Shown piece after piece: positions 1 through 12,424 of a stretch of DNA of 64,000 nt (position 1 is the first letter of the stretch; each line of letters opens with the position of its first letter). The DNA is from Parelaphostrongylus tenuis (lineage: Eukaryota > Nematoda > Chromadorea > Rhabditida > Metastrongylidae): positions 54,397 through 118,396 of the forward strand of contig JAHQIW010005127.1 in assembly GCA_019055375.1 (NCBI GenBank). Reading direction: 5' to 3'. The translations under genes were made by a program, and so were the position numbers. The notes under the pieces are model-generated. The model did not search any database. It saw nothing but the letters and a program-made list of their open reading frames with translations, and was not told the DNA's origin.

Positions 1-2109
1 AGTGGATTCGACTATCGGAAGAGATTTGAAAAATTTGTCGAACTGCTCTGTATATAAGGACATCATCGAATGAGGTTCTCACTCAAGCGGTGCTCTACCG
101 CAGTATTTTAGATTTAAATGGGAATGAGACAATAATCCACAGCGAGAATAAACAACTATGGACAAATCAATCGAATGGTCAATTCTGAAAAAGACGAAAT
201 GCCGGAACGTTCACAAAAGAAGTGTTATGAATCAACTCCGTGCTATTATCAAAATCTAAAAAATTTAGGAAAGAGTTCATCGCCAGGAGTGGTTTTCACG
301 GCTCGTAATTTATAAACGTGTTTCAAGTGTTATCCTTGTCTCTTTTTAAGTGACCTTTAAAAGATCTATAATTAATTGAAGTAGAAGCGCTCTTGAAGGT
401 TTAGGACCCTAAGGTATTAGTCAAGCCAGATAAGTTCAGAAACTGACTGAGACTTGTACGATTGCGTGATAATAAATACTATGGACTAAAGTCTAAGATC
501 GCCAGATAATTAAAGTAAAAGTTGTAGTGAGTTTAGTGCTTTCTGATGGCCCGAAATCAACTAGAGTGCATCCGACAGTCAAGGAGAACGATTGAAAGAA
601 ATTTTTTTTTCTTGTTGAGCGGAGTCAAGGTTGTTAATACTATGATTTATCTAGTGCAGTATAGAGCTATTAGCAATGGCTGACATTTCGGCGGTTCGTT
701 TTCCAGAGCTGGAAGAATCAGTTTACCGTGCAAGTTACTCAGCTGAACACTTTCATTACCAAAAGAGATCAAGTTTAGTACTTCAATGTTGAATTGTGTA
801 GAAAGTAGCTTCTATCAATTGATGACCGCTTCGATCCTTTTTGCCTCAATAGCTATACGTAGACCATCCTTATCGAGACTTACATGAGAGAGGTACGTGG
901 CTTGCTCAGATCCAGAAATACTGACCTGAGTTATCGTGCGAATTCACGCGTTATAACAGATCATTCATCTTTTCGATTCATTTCTGGACTTCTGACATGG
1001 CTCTAAAGCGCCTCAAGAGTTCTAGTCGCTAGGGACCATGTTCTTGGGCGAGGATTATTACTCCTACTTCATAGTTCTCCCTGTTATGTGCCTGTGTTCT
1101 CTGCACGCCTAGTGGTGTGTTTGGGTTAGCTTCGAGTTTGCCCATTGAGTTCTTCTGCACAAACACTGAGTGGCCTACCTATTGCTCTAGTAACAGTGAT
1201 CTAAATACCACCAATTCTGCTTCTTTGTTCAATCCAGTTCACAATCGCTTATGTGACCGTCTATATACAACGCTGAAGAGCATCATATGTAATAAGGTAA
1301 AGACGGTGATTGCATAAGTACGGACAAAATTCATCTAATCTCTTGCAAAACATGCGGTGGCGAACACATCGACAAAACGGACAAGCAGGTCACTCCACTG
1401 TGTGTTCTGAGAAAATCATTTAGTCGGCAAGTTCAAGCTGAGACAAGTGCCCTACTGGTCACGCATAGGGCACAGATACATATCGGAAATTACTTCAAAG
1501 TAAAGGTAACCTTCCTTGTACGAGATCCGGAGACCGCAGTGCTCAAAACTCTTGAAGCGTCTTTGAATTCATGCTAAAAGTTCCCCAAATGATTTGCAAA
1601 GATCAGTGCTTCGCATTTACACGCTGTTTCGCACCAAATCTCATGTCATTCTTTTCGTGGACTTAAGCAAGCACTCTGCCTATATGCGGCTGCTCTAGGT
1701 AATAGCTGGTGGGCCGCAAAACACAAGAAACGATGAGTATTCAAGAGAAGCTGTTACCATGCAATTAGACATTCACATATTGAGTATGATGTAGTTTAAT
1801 TATACGAGTAATTGGCTGAGTAGATTGCACATCAGTCTGACTCCTCCAGGCTTTGCAGAAGAAGAAACCGCCGAAACGTCACCCATTACTATTTCACTGT
1901 AATTTACTGAATAAATTGTACTATCAACAGACTTTTTCCTCTCAACATTCTTAATGTAGATTTACGCAAGATTCGGAAACGGAAGAAGAACAGGATAAGT
2001 CTTAGAAATTTTTCTAAAATTAATGCAAAATTGAAAGGCACATTTCTCATAAGTGAAGTACAGTGTTTATAGAATTAAACTTTATTAATCGGTTATGTGA
2101 AGGTTTTAG
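1..2109. other. Region upstream of gene A, no supported exon
   Basis: It holds small repeat fragments (R3 at about 100-215, retroelement tails at about 670-720 and 1848-1920). No counterpart of gene B's 5' exons (signal peptide, cysteine exon, or the exon with KLPGAQVYNRRIYDIVMDT) was recognised. Short open frames such as 1117-1317 show no family resemblance. Confidence 0.5.
1848..1920 (+). repeat. 3'-tail fragment of the same retroelement family
   Basis: TCCAGGCTTTGCAGAAGAAG, AAACCGCCGAAACGTCACCC and a GAATAAA signal occur in the order seen on the minus strand at 40.3 kb. A similar but weaker fragment lies at about 670-720 on the minus strand, and another at 55270-55320 on the plus strand. 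Confidence 0.5.
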
Positions 2110-5100
2110 GTACATATGCCACCTGAACTGAAGAAAATCTTCGACTTAGTGAATTTCTTCAAGGAAGGGCCAACTTCCCGTATTCTCAGTCCACGAATCG
2201 CTCCTGTAATTCCAGAAAAACGGCGTACGAAAGGACTTTTGTCTCCTTCATTATTTCCATTCTACAAAGACGACACAGAAGATCAGATTATGCCGATTCC
2301 TAAGGCAAGAGTTTTGCAGTTTGATCTTCGCTTAAATCTTCCTGTCACCTTTTTAGCATTCTGTTTCAGATATTCTAAATTATAAATAAAATAAGTCTTT
2401 TCTTGCTGTTAGTGACCTGGGGTATTGTTCTGGTATTCGCCCACCTCGATGTCGTCAAATTTTATTTTCTTACCTTACGCGATTATTCAGTCAATGGAAA
2501 AAAAATTCTATGAGAAACCCAATCTGACCATCAAAAAAGAGTGCAGTTATGCTTTTCGATCCACGTTTTTCTTGAGACCACTGCCAAATTTTGATATATA
2601 TACCTGACAAGGGCAAAACATGTGTATTGCACTGCATAAGTGCTCATAACAGGCCACGTGCATGGCTCAAAAATGATTATCAGGCATATTGCAACTATAT
2701 TATTCGAGAACCATCTAATTCATGCCTCAAACCATCTCGCTTAATTATCTCTTTTCATTGGTTCTCCGTATAAGAATCACTTTGTTGGATAGACCTACGA
2801 TTTGATGAAATGTTACAGCCTTCTTGTGCTTTTAATCCTTTGTCATCCTTCACTTCCTTAATGATCTTGTATTTATCATAATTCGAATAGAGCAGGTTAA
2901 TCTAGATTCACTCGACTATTCAAGCAGCTGATTAGTTTTTTATGCATAGATATTGAGTCCGCTATAATATGCGGGAGTGCTTCACATCGAGTAATGTACA
3001 ACGTGAAGAAAAGACATCAACTTATTTTGAGAATCCTGGTGATGGACTGCATAATTAGTAGATTTTACCAACTTAGCGCAGATCTCCACTTCCTTCACAA
3101 GACAACTTTTTATTACGCTAGTGGCAACTCGTACTGTTTTTTTATCCACTGTGTTGGATGGATAACTCATATTAAACTCAAAAATTGCCCTAGAAGATCC
3201 AAGCTCAAACTTTCATATTACACATTAATCCAGTAAAAATCAAAAAGTCTACCACGGTGCCACAAGAAGTAAGGAAGTAGAAATGGAATTATGTGTAATT
3301 AGAGATTTGCTATGAGGAATAAATGCTTTTTTTCTAGAACATTTCATATTGTATGCATGTAGTGAAAGTGAACTTAATTGATGTGCTCATTGAAAATTAA
3401 TCAGCTCAGCTGTCCTTCAGGTGCTGGAAGATGTTGGTTTTGACGATAAAGATCGAGAAAAGATGCTTGCCATGATTATGGAGGTGACAAATGCTCGAGA
3501 TACAGTAGACAAAGCGATGGAGGTGAGTAGTGTGTTTAATCAGTCGTTATGATGAACACGTTCCCTATCTAAATCGTGACCGATTACCTAAGGAAGTACT
3601 TGACAAAAAAAATTCTGTTGCTTTTCTCCAGTTGTTCTCAGGAACGGTGAAAGAAGTTCATTGATAATCAATAATCATATTTCTCTAATTGTCCAATTGA
3701 TTTATGAGTTCAGAAACACCACCTCACTAGGATGATAAGTGAAGTATTTGGTGAAAAAGTTCTGTGGCACTTTCAAAAAATTGGAAATCCACGCATGACC
3801 AAGCAAAAACAATAACAACTATTCTCCATACAAAGGCCTTGCTTTTTTACGACTTTCCGCCAAGTTTCCGATCTAAGTTGAACAGTTAGCGACAATATTT
3901 TCGACTTTTTTGGCGGCTTTTGCACACCTTTATGAGAAACCTCAAGTTCGGTTGCCAATTTGCAAGCTTTTGACAGTGGGTCGGTCATCTTCCAAAGAGG
4001 CAAACTTTCGTTATTCAACTTTGTTGGACGTCCAGAACGAGGATTATCTTCGAGGTCAAGATCTCTGACATTAAAGCGTTGAAACCAGCGTCCAGCAACA
4101 GATTTGATTAATGTTCTTCCCCTTCAACCTCGTTGATTTCACCGTGCAGCTCGTTGTTGAAGACCCTTTCTCCAATGGTGAAACAGTAAAACACCTTCGA
4201 CTCTATCGTTCTACATAGCGGAGTATTGTAATAAATTGAGAATAAAGACAAATAATGCCTAGGCCTTTAGTGGGAAAACTCCACATAAGAAACAGTAAAT
4301 TTACCATGATATATGAGAGTTATCTCATACCTGTTGGAGTGCTCTAAAACTTTCCTTCCGAACTCTATAAGTGATGAAGAAGGAGAACAGCTTTGTGATA
4401 ACGTGAGAATGAAAGATGACAAATTTTTAGGTGTTGGAAAACTTAAACTCGCTTGGATTGGGAGAGAAAATATTATCTGCTACTGAGAAGGTAAGCTAGT
4501 TATCGCAAATATTCAATGTTACTCATAATTGTCTAAATTACTACCTTAAACCATGCAGTGAATAAATTCCGTACCAGTAAAATCTTCGAGCTTCTCCTTC
4601 AGTGAGTTTTGTGTAGACCTGCCGATTTAGCAGATAGCATAAATTTTGAGATTCATAAATGACTTATTCTTTGAGATCTCCAGTGCCGACCAGGAGAATG
4701 AGCAGTAAAAGAGCTCAACTTCCTATTAACAAGATTTTCGATTATTTCACGTTTGATGGGACAGAATGAAAAGCGATTCCTTTCGATGGACAAAATTTTT
4801 TATAAGAGTATTGCTAATCGTTTGAAAGCTTGAAACTCTGGCTAACGCGATACCTAACCGTTTTTTGAAACACCTTTCATAACGCTGTAAAATTCAAAAT
4901 AAAGTTGTGTTCTACATCGGCCGCGCATTTTTACTATTATTCGCTGGAATCACGAAAAGCATATGAACGTGTAGCGCATATCTTGTAGTAGCAGAGTTAT
5001 ACGTTTATTCCGGAGTTTCTTTCAGAGCGGTGAAACGATTCCTAATCGAACAACAAAGGTCGAACTCTGAATGTAACTCCCCGAAGCGCCGTCGAACAAA

Positions 5101-8100
5101 TGCCGTGGTAAAACCGCTGCATAGCGCCGCGCCCGCCTCCCACCCTGTAGATTAGTCAAAATAACACATGCTCGCGTGTGTGAATCAGTCTTATTTTTTC
5201 TGCTACGCATTGAAGAAACTGTTTTTCCAGAATATAAGTAATGTTGGAATCGTTAGATCTCACGCTATTAATTGACTACTAACATTTCTGTGGAAAAGTT
5301 CTGTGCGTGTGAAACACAATTATTTCCTCTGGAACGTTATAAAAAGACTTTTCAACAAACGCTCATGTAAAACGCTAGCCAGAGAGTTGAGCATCCGAAT
5401 GTTTTTGTCCAACGAAAGGGATTGGTTGTTCTTCTTATGCTACTAAGTGAAAAGCACAGTATTTTCTTTTTGAACATCTATGTAAGTTTAATACTACTTA
5501 CTTACTAGGATACTTGAACGATCCGCCTTCATTAGTTGTGCGGACCGCAGTACATATTCCATTCGTCTCTTTGTTGGGCGAAAGTCGTCCATGACGATGA
5601 TCTTATTCGAACATGGCGGCTCCTGCGAATGTCATACCGTGATTATCGGAGCTGCAAGTACAGCTCATTAATTCTTTTACCGAACACGTCCGCCCAACGT
5701 ATAGGTGGACGTCCTCGAGGACGAGAACATCATCGTGTAATCCACACTAAAGTTTCTGTCGTCTGTTCTTCTCAATATAAGACTGGCCCATCCGTGGTTT
5801 CGCTACAGATGTATAGACTTTTTGATAGCTCTCACAATTTTCGTATGTGCAAAACATGTTCCCATTTTGATGTATCCAAGAACTGGCTCCTATTACAGTT
5901 AACGAGAAACTATCATGATCTCTCTGACTCTGCGTGATGAGGAAGCGAAACGGTTGCAGATCGACCAAGAATAATACGCGTATGGTGACTTGATCGACCC
6001 CGTACCAGGGCTCTTCATAATTTCGGGTTCAAGAAATTGAATCAGACTTGTATGCGAAAGCCACTCTCGTCTAAGAAGTACTATGTTCTCTAATGGCGAC
6101 GAACTTGAACGCTCTAGTACAATCATTACAGAATCTTAGTGCGAATTTGTTCGACGAGTAGTTGAAGGAATGTGTAAAGAAGAGGATGCCCTGAACTGGC
6201 ATCTGACCTCACACATGGCTGAGAAATCCTTTATCAATAGGATACAAGGCACCAAAGGCAAAAAAAAACAAGGCAAGGCAAATGGAAAAGTTCAAGAATC
6301 CGAACAATTCTGTTGTATTATAGAAGTTGAAAGCTCATAGCGTTGATCGATCCCTGTGGGATGCGCTAGTGATCGTCTCCATTTAGCATCGTGTGAGGAA
6401 GATTAATGTAGATCTGGCCTTTGCACTGACTCACGGTGGCATACCAATGTATCAAGTCTGTCCTACTACCGTCCCAGACAAACGTGGTATCAGCGACATC
6501 TGACCACCTTGCCAGATACATCACATTTGCAGCATGTGAAAGGCAAAAAAAAAATGAAACGTTACTTTTTTGGTGTGACATGCGGCAGTGAACAGAGTTT
6601 TGGAAAGCTGTGCAAAATGACGTCGTTCACTATGAATTTTCATGTGTAGATGAACTAATGCAAAGGGCTATAACTGCAAAAAAAAACATTTTCGGGCCAG
6701 TCTTCTATCTATGTGCTTTCTATAATATTATTCTACCACTTAATTGTGGGAAGCCAATGTTATTTTATTACACATACTGACCACCTATGGCCTAAGGTTA
6801 CAAGCGGCTTGTCTTCGATGAGGTACCAACGATGTTTCCACTCGGTATGAAAACCATCTCGTGATCCGATTCGTCCTCATAAAATCTTCATTTATTTGGT
6901 TGTAGAGTATCTGCGCACGATTCGCCCAGCACCGTCGGAATCGTTCAACAACGGGGGCTCCAATGTGACTCTTACTTTAGTCCTACCATTTTACATACCG
7001 AGTCGTATTTTCTGAGTAATTTTTACGAGGTGTCTTGGAAGATTAAAAATAATGCAGTTGACCAATACCTTTTTTTCTTAATATCGACGATGAGGTGTAA
7101 ATAACTTACAAATGTACTGATTTCGCACGGTACATGCTCTTAATTGAACCCGATAGTATCCTTAACTATCACGTTGGCGACTTTTTTTTTACCGTTTCGA
7201 ACAACGAACGTCATTTGACCCTTAACATTTCAATGGTCTTTTTAGCCAGACGGGGCGTCTTCTAACAATTAGTGATTAATTGAAATTCAGTCCTCAGCAA
7301 CTTTAGTACTTCATTTGGTCTCGAAAAACCTATCCAGTGCATTGTAGCAACGAAATCAAAATTATGTTTCACACTCAAAGTATCTGCACGACGAGGACCT
7401 GTGAATGGTCTTTCATAAGGCTATACAAATACTTATTCATTAGCACGATCTACGGTAATTCCACAGCTATACTCCGTTCTAAAGTCTCCATAGTGTATTG
7501 TATGAGCGAAAACAATACTAGTTTCACTTTCACAGTTTTCTTCTCAAATAAGATTTATATGCACAGAAAGTATAGCGTGTAGAGAAAATTGTGCAGTATC
7601 ACGATAATTAAGAAAAACTTGTTTTTTTTGCCGAAACAAAAAAGAAATTGAGCCGTGATGGCTGAAACACTCTTATTAATACATAAAAATTTTGTAAAGT
7701 GTTTGTCTATTCATGTGAGAAAACTTTCACATATCAATTGTATATCACTTTCATAAATTCTATCACTCTTTACGTCTTTAAGAAGCCTTGATACTAACAT
7801 ACTTTCGAGGTTGGAAGGAGTTTCGAAGCGTTGCAAGCCTCTTTTTCGAATGCTCAACGAAACGAAATGGATGGGAGAGGCTTCACTTTCATGGAACCGG
7901 AACAAATAAGAAAGTTTCACAAAGAACAAGGTTGTCTGGCTCATTTTAGGAAGGAAAAGTCTGCATGTACAGCTATTCAAATACGAGAAATGATTTGGTG
8001 TAATGATGACACTTGATCAACAGCAACATTCTTCTAAAAATGTTTTCATACTGATGGAAAAAACTTTTTAAGATGTTATTTTGTGCAAAATTACTATTTG

Positions 8101-11003
8101 CCTGTTATACAAAATATTAAATAAGTTCACATTAGCATTTCACCTGTATCGCCTGTCATCCCGTTGATGGTCGAGTGACCCGAGCGGGTACCAGCAACAC
8201 TTCCGTTTTTCCCTATCGCATGCAAGAGTAGCCCAGCGGGTCCTCCTTGCATTAGGGATTCGCTGAGCATCATATTTCTTCCATGCCTTTTGTGAGGAAA
8301 TCGGGCTTTCGGGGAGGTGGTCTTCCTGTACAGCGCTTGATATCGCAAAAAATCCAGTCGGTAACTGCTCTCGTCAATTGGATGTTGTTGAAGCGCTCAC
8401 GTGTCCGGCCCACCTTATTTTCGATATCCTGGCGTGTAGAACGGCGTCTCTGATCTTCGATCGTTGACGTAGGTCGGAACTTCGGATCCTTTGTCTCATT
8501 TGCGAGATACGGGATACTCCCAGCATCGACCTTTCAACTGCACGTTCAATATCGTCAAGTGATCCTACATCCCTTACATAACGGCCTGATTTCTGCTGCA
8601 TAAGTTAGGGTAGGGATAATCGTCGAGTCAAAAAGGTGGGCACGGAGTCGGATGTTCTTTGTCCTCTTCGCTACATCTTCGATGCTCTTGAACGTTCCCC
8701 AAGCACCTCGTTTCCTCATGCTCAACTCTGGAGCTAGGCCGTTCATTATGTTGATTTCACCACCTAGACAGACATAATTCGAGCATTCGAAGATTGTCTT
8801 TTCATTGAGCTTGAATAAGGCATTAAACGGCCGACCGTTCTTTATAGACATCGTTTTCGCTAAGTTTAGTTAAAAAAGAATCTTTCCACAGGCGTTGTTG
8901 AAATTGTTCAAAATTTGTGGCGCTTAGCTGATGCTTGGTATTATGAGTACGATGCCATCAGCAAAGCGAAGATGGTTCAATTGTCGACCGTCAGTTTTCA
9001 CTCCATATCGTCCCATTCTGATGATCGCATGAGGTTTTGGAGGGTGGCAGCGAATAATTTTGGCGATAATGCATCGCTTTGTCAAACCCCTCTCCTTACG
9101 TCGATGGTGATATTCTTGTAGAATGGAGATATTTTGGTCAAGAAATCTCTATACAGCTCACGAAAAATCATTATGTACCGAGTGAGGACGCCCTAATTAT
9201 CCAGAGTCTCTATAACCGCTTCTGTTTCCACTGAATCAAAGGCTTTCTTAAGATCGATGAAAGTGAGACAGAGTCGTTACTTGTGCTCTCGTGAAACTTT
9301 AGTGAGTCTTGTAATCGTGTGGATGTGATCTATGGTACTAAATCTTTTCGGAACCCTGCTTGTTCGCATGGCTGTTCCTCGTCCAGTGTTCTCTCAATCC
9401 TATTTAGGATGATTCGATTAAAGAGGTTATAGACAACGGACAGCAAGCAGGTTGGACTATAATTGCCTATGTCGTGAAGGTCTCCCTTTTTGAACAACAA
9501 TACGGTCTTGCTGGTTTTCCATTAATAGGAACTTTGCAATCTGACAGGTAGCGAGTGAAGAGCCGAGCCAGGGTGATAATGAGAACGGGCGGCAGGTTTT
9601 TCAGGTGTTCTGGTCTGATCCTGTCGAATTGGTGTTGTTCTGTTCTTCACCGATGATATAGCATGTCGGATTTCGGAAGGGAGGACCGGTGGAACGACAT
9701 ATTCATCTTCTTCGAATTTATATGACGGTAAGAAAAACATGGTTAGCGAAGAGATTCGCGTAGTATTGGTGGATGATTTTCTCCATAGCCTTTCTGGAAG
9801 CTGTAAGTGTTTTGTCAGGGCATCGGAGTGCAATCATCTTGGTCTTATAGTTGGCGAAGCCTCGATGGGTTTTGCGAATGCTCTTCCCAGATTCTTCAGC
9901 TTCTGCCATTATTGCTGCTCGTTTCTCTTTGAGGTCTTCTTTGATCGCTTCTCTGCAGCGTTTCGCAAGTGTGGACGTAAGGTTTCGATTTCCTGTAGCT
10001 CGTGCGATTTCACGTTGACGTATCAGCTCAAGTGTCTGCGGAGGCAAGCGTCTTTTCGTGACTTTAAGACTCTCAGCTTTCACAGCGCTAACGTGAAGAT
10101 ATTCAACGGGCCGGCCGTATTCTTCTTCAATGTTGTCGACAACGGTATCTTCCCAAGAGCCGGCTAATGACTGAAGTACATTCCAGCTCATGGTAGTTCT
10201 GGGACTTCGTTGTTTGTATTTGGTGGCTTCCTCTCTGCGCGAAAAACGGAGCGTTGCGCGAAGGAGGCGTTGGCCTGATGGATGTCGATGGGTCATAAAT
10301 TGCTAAAGACAACAGACTAAGATTTATGGTCTGTAAAAGCAGATATGCAACGATTTAATGTCGTTTTGCAGACCTAAATGAACCGGAAATCAATGCAATG
10401 CTTCGCGAATACGATACTTTACCCAAAGCACATCGTGAAGAAGTCCTATGGGGAACAATTGCAGAATTAGCTGGTAAAAAGGTAGGTTTTCTCGAAGAAC
10501 TCATCAATACAATTATTATATCGAAGTGAAAATAAAACGAACATTTTCAGCATCGCGAAAAGCGACAGTTGAGCGTGTTGCAACACTCAATTCTAAGTCC
10601 TGCCATATTCACTCCAGTATATGGAGCTTCTATTCTCGGTGCAGTTGTGCTTTCACCGATTGCTTTCTCACCGATCTTTCTTTCACCAAGTGCTTTATCA
10701 CCAACTGTTTTATCACCGGGATTTGGCCTCCCAATTATTCTTTCACCATTTATTCTTCAGTCATCCACTTTGAGCCCAGCTGCTCTGATCGCAAGCGTTT
10801 TGAATCCGCATATGCTCGCGGTGACTACTCTCAGTCCATCTTTTCTTACTGCATCTATTCTAAGCCCGGCCGCATTGTCACCAATTCTTCTATCACCAAC
10901 GGCAGTTGGCGCTTCAGTACTCTCACCAAGTGCTTTTTCGCCAGTTGTTCTTAGCAACGCTCATCATTACCAAAGTTTCCTGTCGCCAAGCTTTATGTCA
11001 TGA
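2110..11003 (+). CDS. mlt-10-like: MLT-10-like moulting-cycle protein (gene A), 5' incomplete
   Basis: Six exons join in frame: 2110-2304, 3421-3522, 4431-4490, 7810-7930, 10372-10481 and 10551-11003 (TGA), giving 346 codons. The first five exons carry the conserved part (motifs SRILSPR, LLSPSLFPFYKD, PIPK, MLAMIMEVTNARDTVDKAM, GFTFMEPEQIRKFHKEQ, LWGTIAELAG). The last exon is a proline-rich block of five-residue units, mostly [LIV]SPxx. This matches the DUF644 plus proline-rich-repeat layout of the nematode MLT-10 family, secreted epidermal proteins needed for moulting. Every exon is open and all phases agree. Two splice sites are unusual: a GC donor (GCAAGA) after 2304 and a weak acceptor (TTTCGAG) before 7810. 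No signal-peptide exon was found in the 2.1 kb upstream, so the start is missing or lies off the window. Exon lengths and phases match gene B on the other strand. The family assignment is firm; the 5' end is not. Confidence 0.88.
3780..4361 (-). mobile_element. Degenerate mariner remnant, same family as the 52 kb copy
   Basis: On the minus strand the end near 4361 (GGAAAGTTTTAGAGCACTCC) and the next ~150 bases (GTTTCTTATGTGGAGTTTTC, then CCACTAAAGGCCTAGGCATT) match the 5' end of the 52 kb element. Transposase N-terminal pieces follow (RWFQRF, DLDLED, ATELEVSHKGV), broken by frameshifts. The 3' inverted repeat is not clear. It lies in gene A's intron 3523-4430, antisense to the gene. Confidence 0.75.
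4920..5475 (+). repeat. Dispersed ~550-base repeat, copy 1
   Basis: It shares an ordered series of blocks with 58990-59535: AAAAGCATATGAACGTGTA, GTTTCTTTCA.AGCG, a TCAGTCTTA/TCAATCTTA block, AGAATATAAG, TGTGTGAAA and the final AAGTTTTTGT-like segment. There is no protein and no clear terminal repeat. It lies in gene A's intron 4491-7809. Confidence 0.65.
5476..7809. other. Intron of gene A, little recognisable content
   Basis: Apart from the SINE fragment at 6336-6520 nothing was identified. The 133-codon open frame at 5536-5937 has no recognisable domain. Confidence 0.45.
6336..6520 (-). mobile_element. SINE family 1, tail/body fragment
   Basis: On the plus strand it contains GCGTTGATCGATCCCTGTGG, GATGCGC and then a GATCTGGCCTTTGCACTGAC block, matching the tail and body of the 42 kb SINE. 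The tRNA-like head is not recognisable. It lies in gene A's intron 4491-7809. Confidence 0.55.
8128..10280 (-). mobile_element. RTE-type retrotransposon, copy 2, 5' truncated, degenerate
   Basis: Read on the minus strand, the element enters abruptly near 10280 at LLRATLRFSRR, equivalent to 34795 in copy 1. It continues through the RT to the [22 protein letters not shown] region and a tail with CAGGCGATACAGGTG near 8140. The 5' truncation is typical of target-primed insertion. Frameshifts separate the blocks. The catalytic FADD motif reads FADG (about 8935). The copy lies in the fifth intron of MLT-10-like gene A, antisense to it. Confidence 0.92.
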
Positions 11004-11135
11004 CACCAATAAGAAAAATTTGTAGGAACGTAGTGTTTAACTGAAATGTTGAGTATGATTCGCCCCTGCACTTCCATCTCCTTAATTGCAATGATGAAGA
11101 GGAATTCTTACAATTGTTTCTACGAGCTGATTTGG

Positions 11136-11141
11136 AATAAA
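11136..11141 (+). terminator. Candidate polyadenylation signal of gene A
   Basis: AATAAA lies 133 bases after the TGA at 11001-11003 on the coding strand, a typical distance for nematode 3' ends. Confidence 0.55.
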
Positions 11142-11349
11142 ATACGGTCTGCATTGATCAAGAAAACACTACAATGCACGTTTCTGGAGTAAATTTCAAT
11201 TAAAAAGAGTACTTATTGTTTTGATGCTTGATCTGCATAATCATATCTTATTTCAAGCCTAAAGTGGTTCGGACTGAACTGAAGACAACTTTACATATTA
11301 AGATGAGTCAACTTTAAGTTAGAGTGAATTCTGGAAATACTAACTATGG

Positions 11350-11525
11350 AAATATGTTTCCACCCCCCAACTCTCTTCGGCAGTCAGCAACAACGTCATA
11401 TGGAACGCCACAGACAGGCTATATGCTAGAAGTACTAGGATCCTCACAGTGAATAAAAAAATACTGTGAAGATGGATCATTAAAGTTTCTATAATGTTGA
11501 GATAAGTTATTTGCATAAGAATGTG
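11350..11525 (+). repeat. Dispersed repeat R1, copy 1
   Basis: CCACCCCCCAACTCTCTTCG, GCTAGAAGTACTAGGATCCT, CACAGTGAATAAAAAA and AAAGTTTCTATAATG occur in the same order as in the copies at 20095-20350 and 51710-51930. This copy lacks the ATCAGTATTC block. It lies just after the end of gene A. Confidence 0.6.
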
Positions 11526-11844
11526 GTTATCACGTTCCAAAAGGGGGATTTTCGTAAGCAGCAGTGGTATTTCTACTTTCCATAGCATTATTGAAGTTTT
11601 TCTATATTATTCTAACAGTTACTAACCGCAAAATCCCCTTTCGCCGACAGAACAAAATCTTAATAATATCAGAAACTATGTTATAGAGGTCCCAACTCCT
11701 GAAATGCACTAGTAATGAAAAAAACTGTTAAGAAGAATTAGTGGAGAGGCAATACTTACATTGTATAGTAACACTTAAATGATGTTTTACTGCCTTTTCG
11801 CAGTGTCACGATAATCCATAAATACCTAAGAGAATCGAGTCAAA

Positions 11845-11930
11845 GCAAAATTACGACCTCAAATGAGAGTCGAACCCGCGTTTCATCCATACTGGAGACG
11901 CGTGTTTATCATAATGGCTGTCAGTTCAAA
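11845..11930 (-). repeat. tRNA-like cassette, family 2, partial
   Basis: On the minus strand it contains CGCGGGTTCGACTCTCATTT followed by GAGGTCGTAATTTTGC, matching the 3' half of family 2. The 5' half is weak. Confidence 0.5.
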
Positions 11931-12012
11931 TGGGTTTATAAAGCGAAATCGCATACGCTACCGATTGTGTTGAAGGTTGGTGACTGACAGCTATCATAGA
12001 GATGTTGAAGAA

Positions 12013-12124
12013 TGAGTGGTGGGGTGAATGCGCCTCTGTGGTGTAGTGGTAGCACGCGTTCCCGGTATAGATCAAACCCGGGTTCGACTCCCATCTGATG
12101 TCGTATTTTTGCTCACCATTCAAT
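12013..12124 (+). repeat. tRNA-like cassette with short inverted ends (family 2)
   Basis: GAGTGGTGGGGTGAATGC leads into a tRNA-like core with a box A-like TGGTGTAGTGGTAGCACGC and box B-like GGGTTCGACTCCCA, then GATGTCGTATTTTTGC and a CTCACCATTC end. The acceptor stem does not pair, so this is not called as a functional tRNA. Confidence 0.7.
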
Positions 12125-12424
12125 TCTGTCGTAGTAGTCTTGGAAAACAATTCATCACTTTGTAATTGTTTCAGTATTGCATCAACTATTGATAGTCTTC
12201 TCAGAGCGTCTCCATTCGTATCTTATCTTTACTGATGGTACAGTTTTCTTTAGTGATGATAAAAGTTTGGATTCATTGCGAGCCCACAATACTGTGGAAA
12301 GATTGTGCTCCTATAGAGTTCGTCGCGCCGACTGCCGCACAAGCGACCACGCAACGCTGCAAATCCTATCGTCAGTCGGCGTGAAAGGGTTATAAGGGTT
12401 AACAATTTAAACCTCCTAAATGAT

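Noticed and set aside
5536..5937. 133-codon open frame in gene A's intron
   Set aside because: No recognisable domain and no splice-site context.
10526..10954. Second plus-strand frame overlapping gene A's LSP exon
   Set aside because: It is a shifted reading of the same repeat; the splice acceptor at 10550 and the match to gene B fix the LSP frame.
12034..12105. Possible functional tRNA gene, and similar tRNA-like segments at 46.3, 54.8 and 61.6-61.8 kb
   Set aside because: Box A/B-like motifs are present, but the acceptor stems do not pair and the flanks are shared among copies, so these are treated as repeats.
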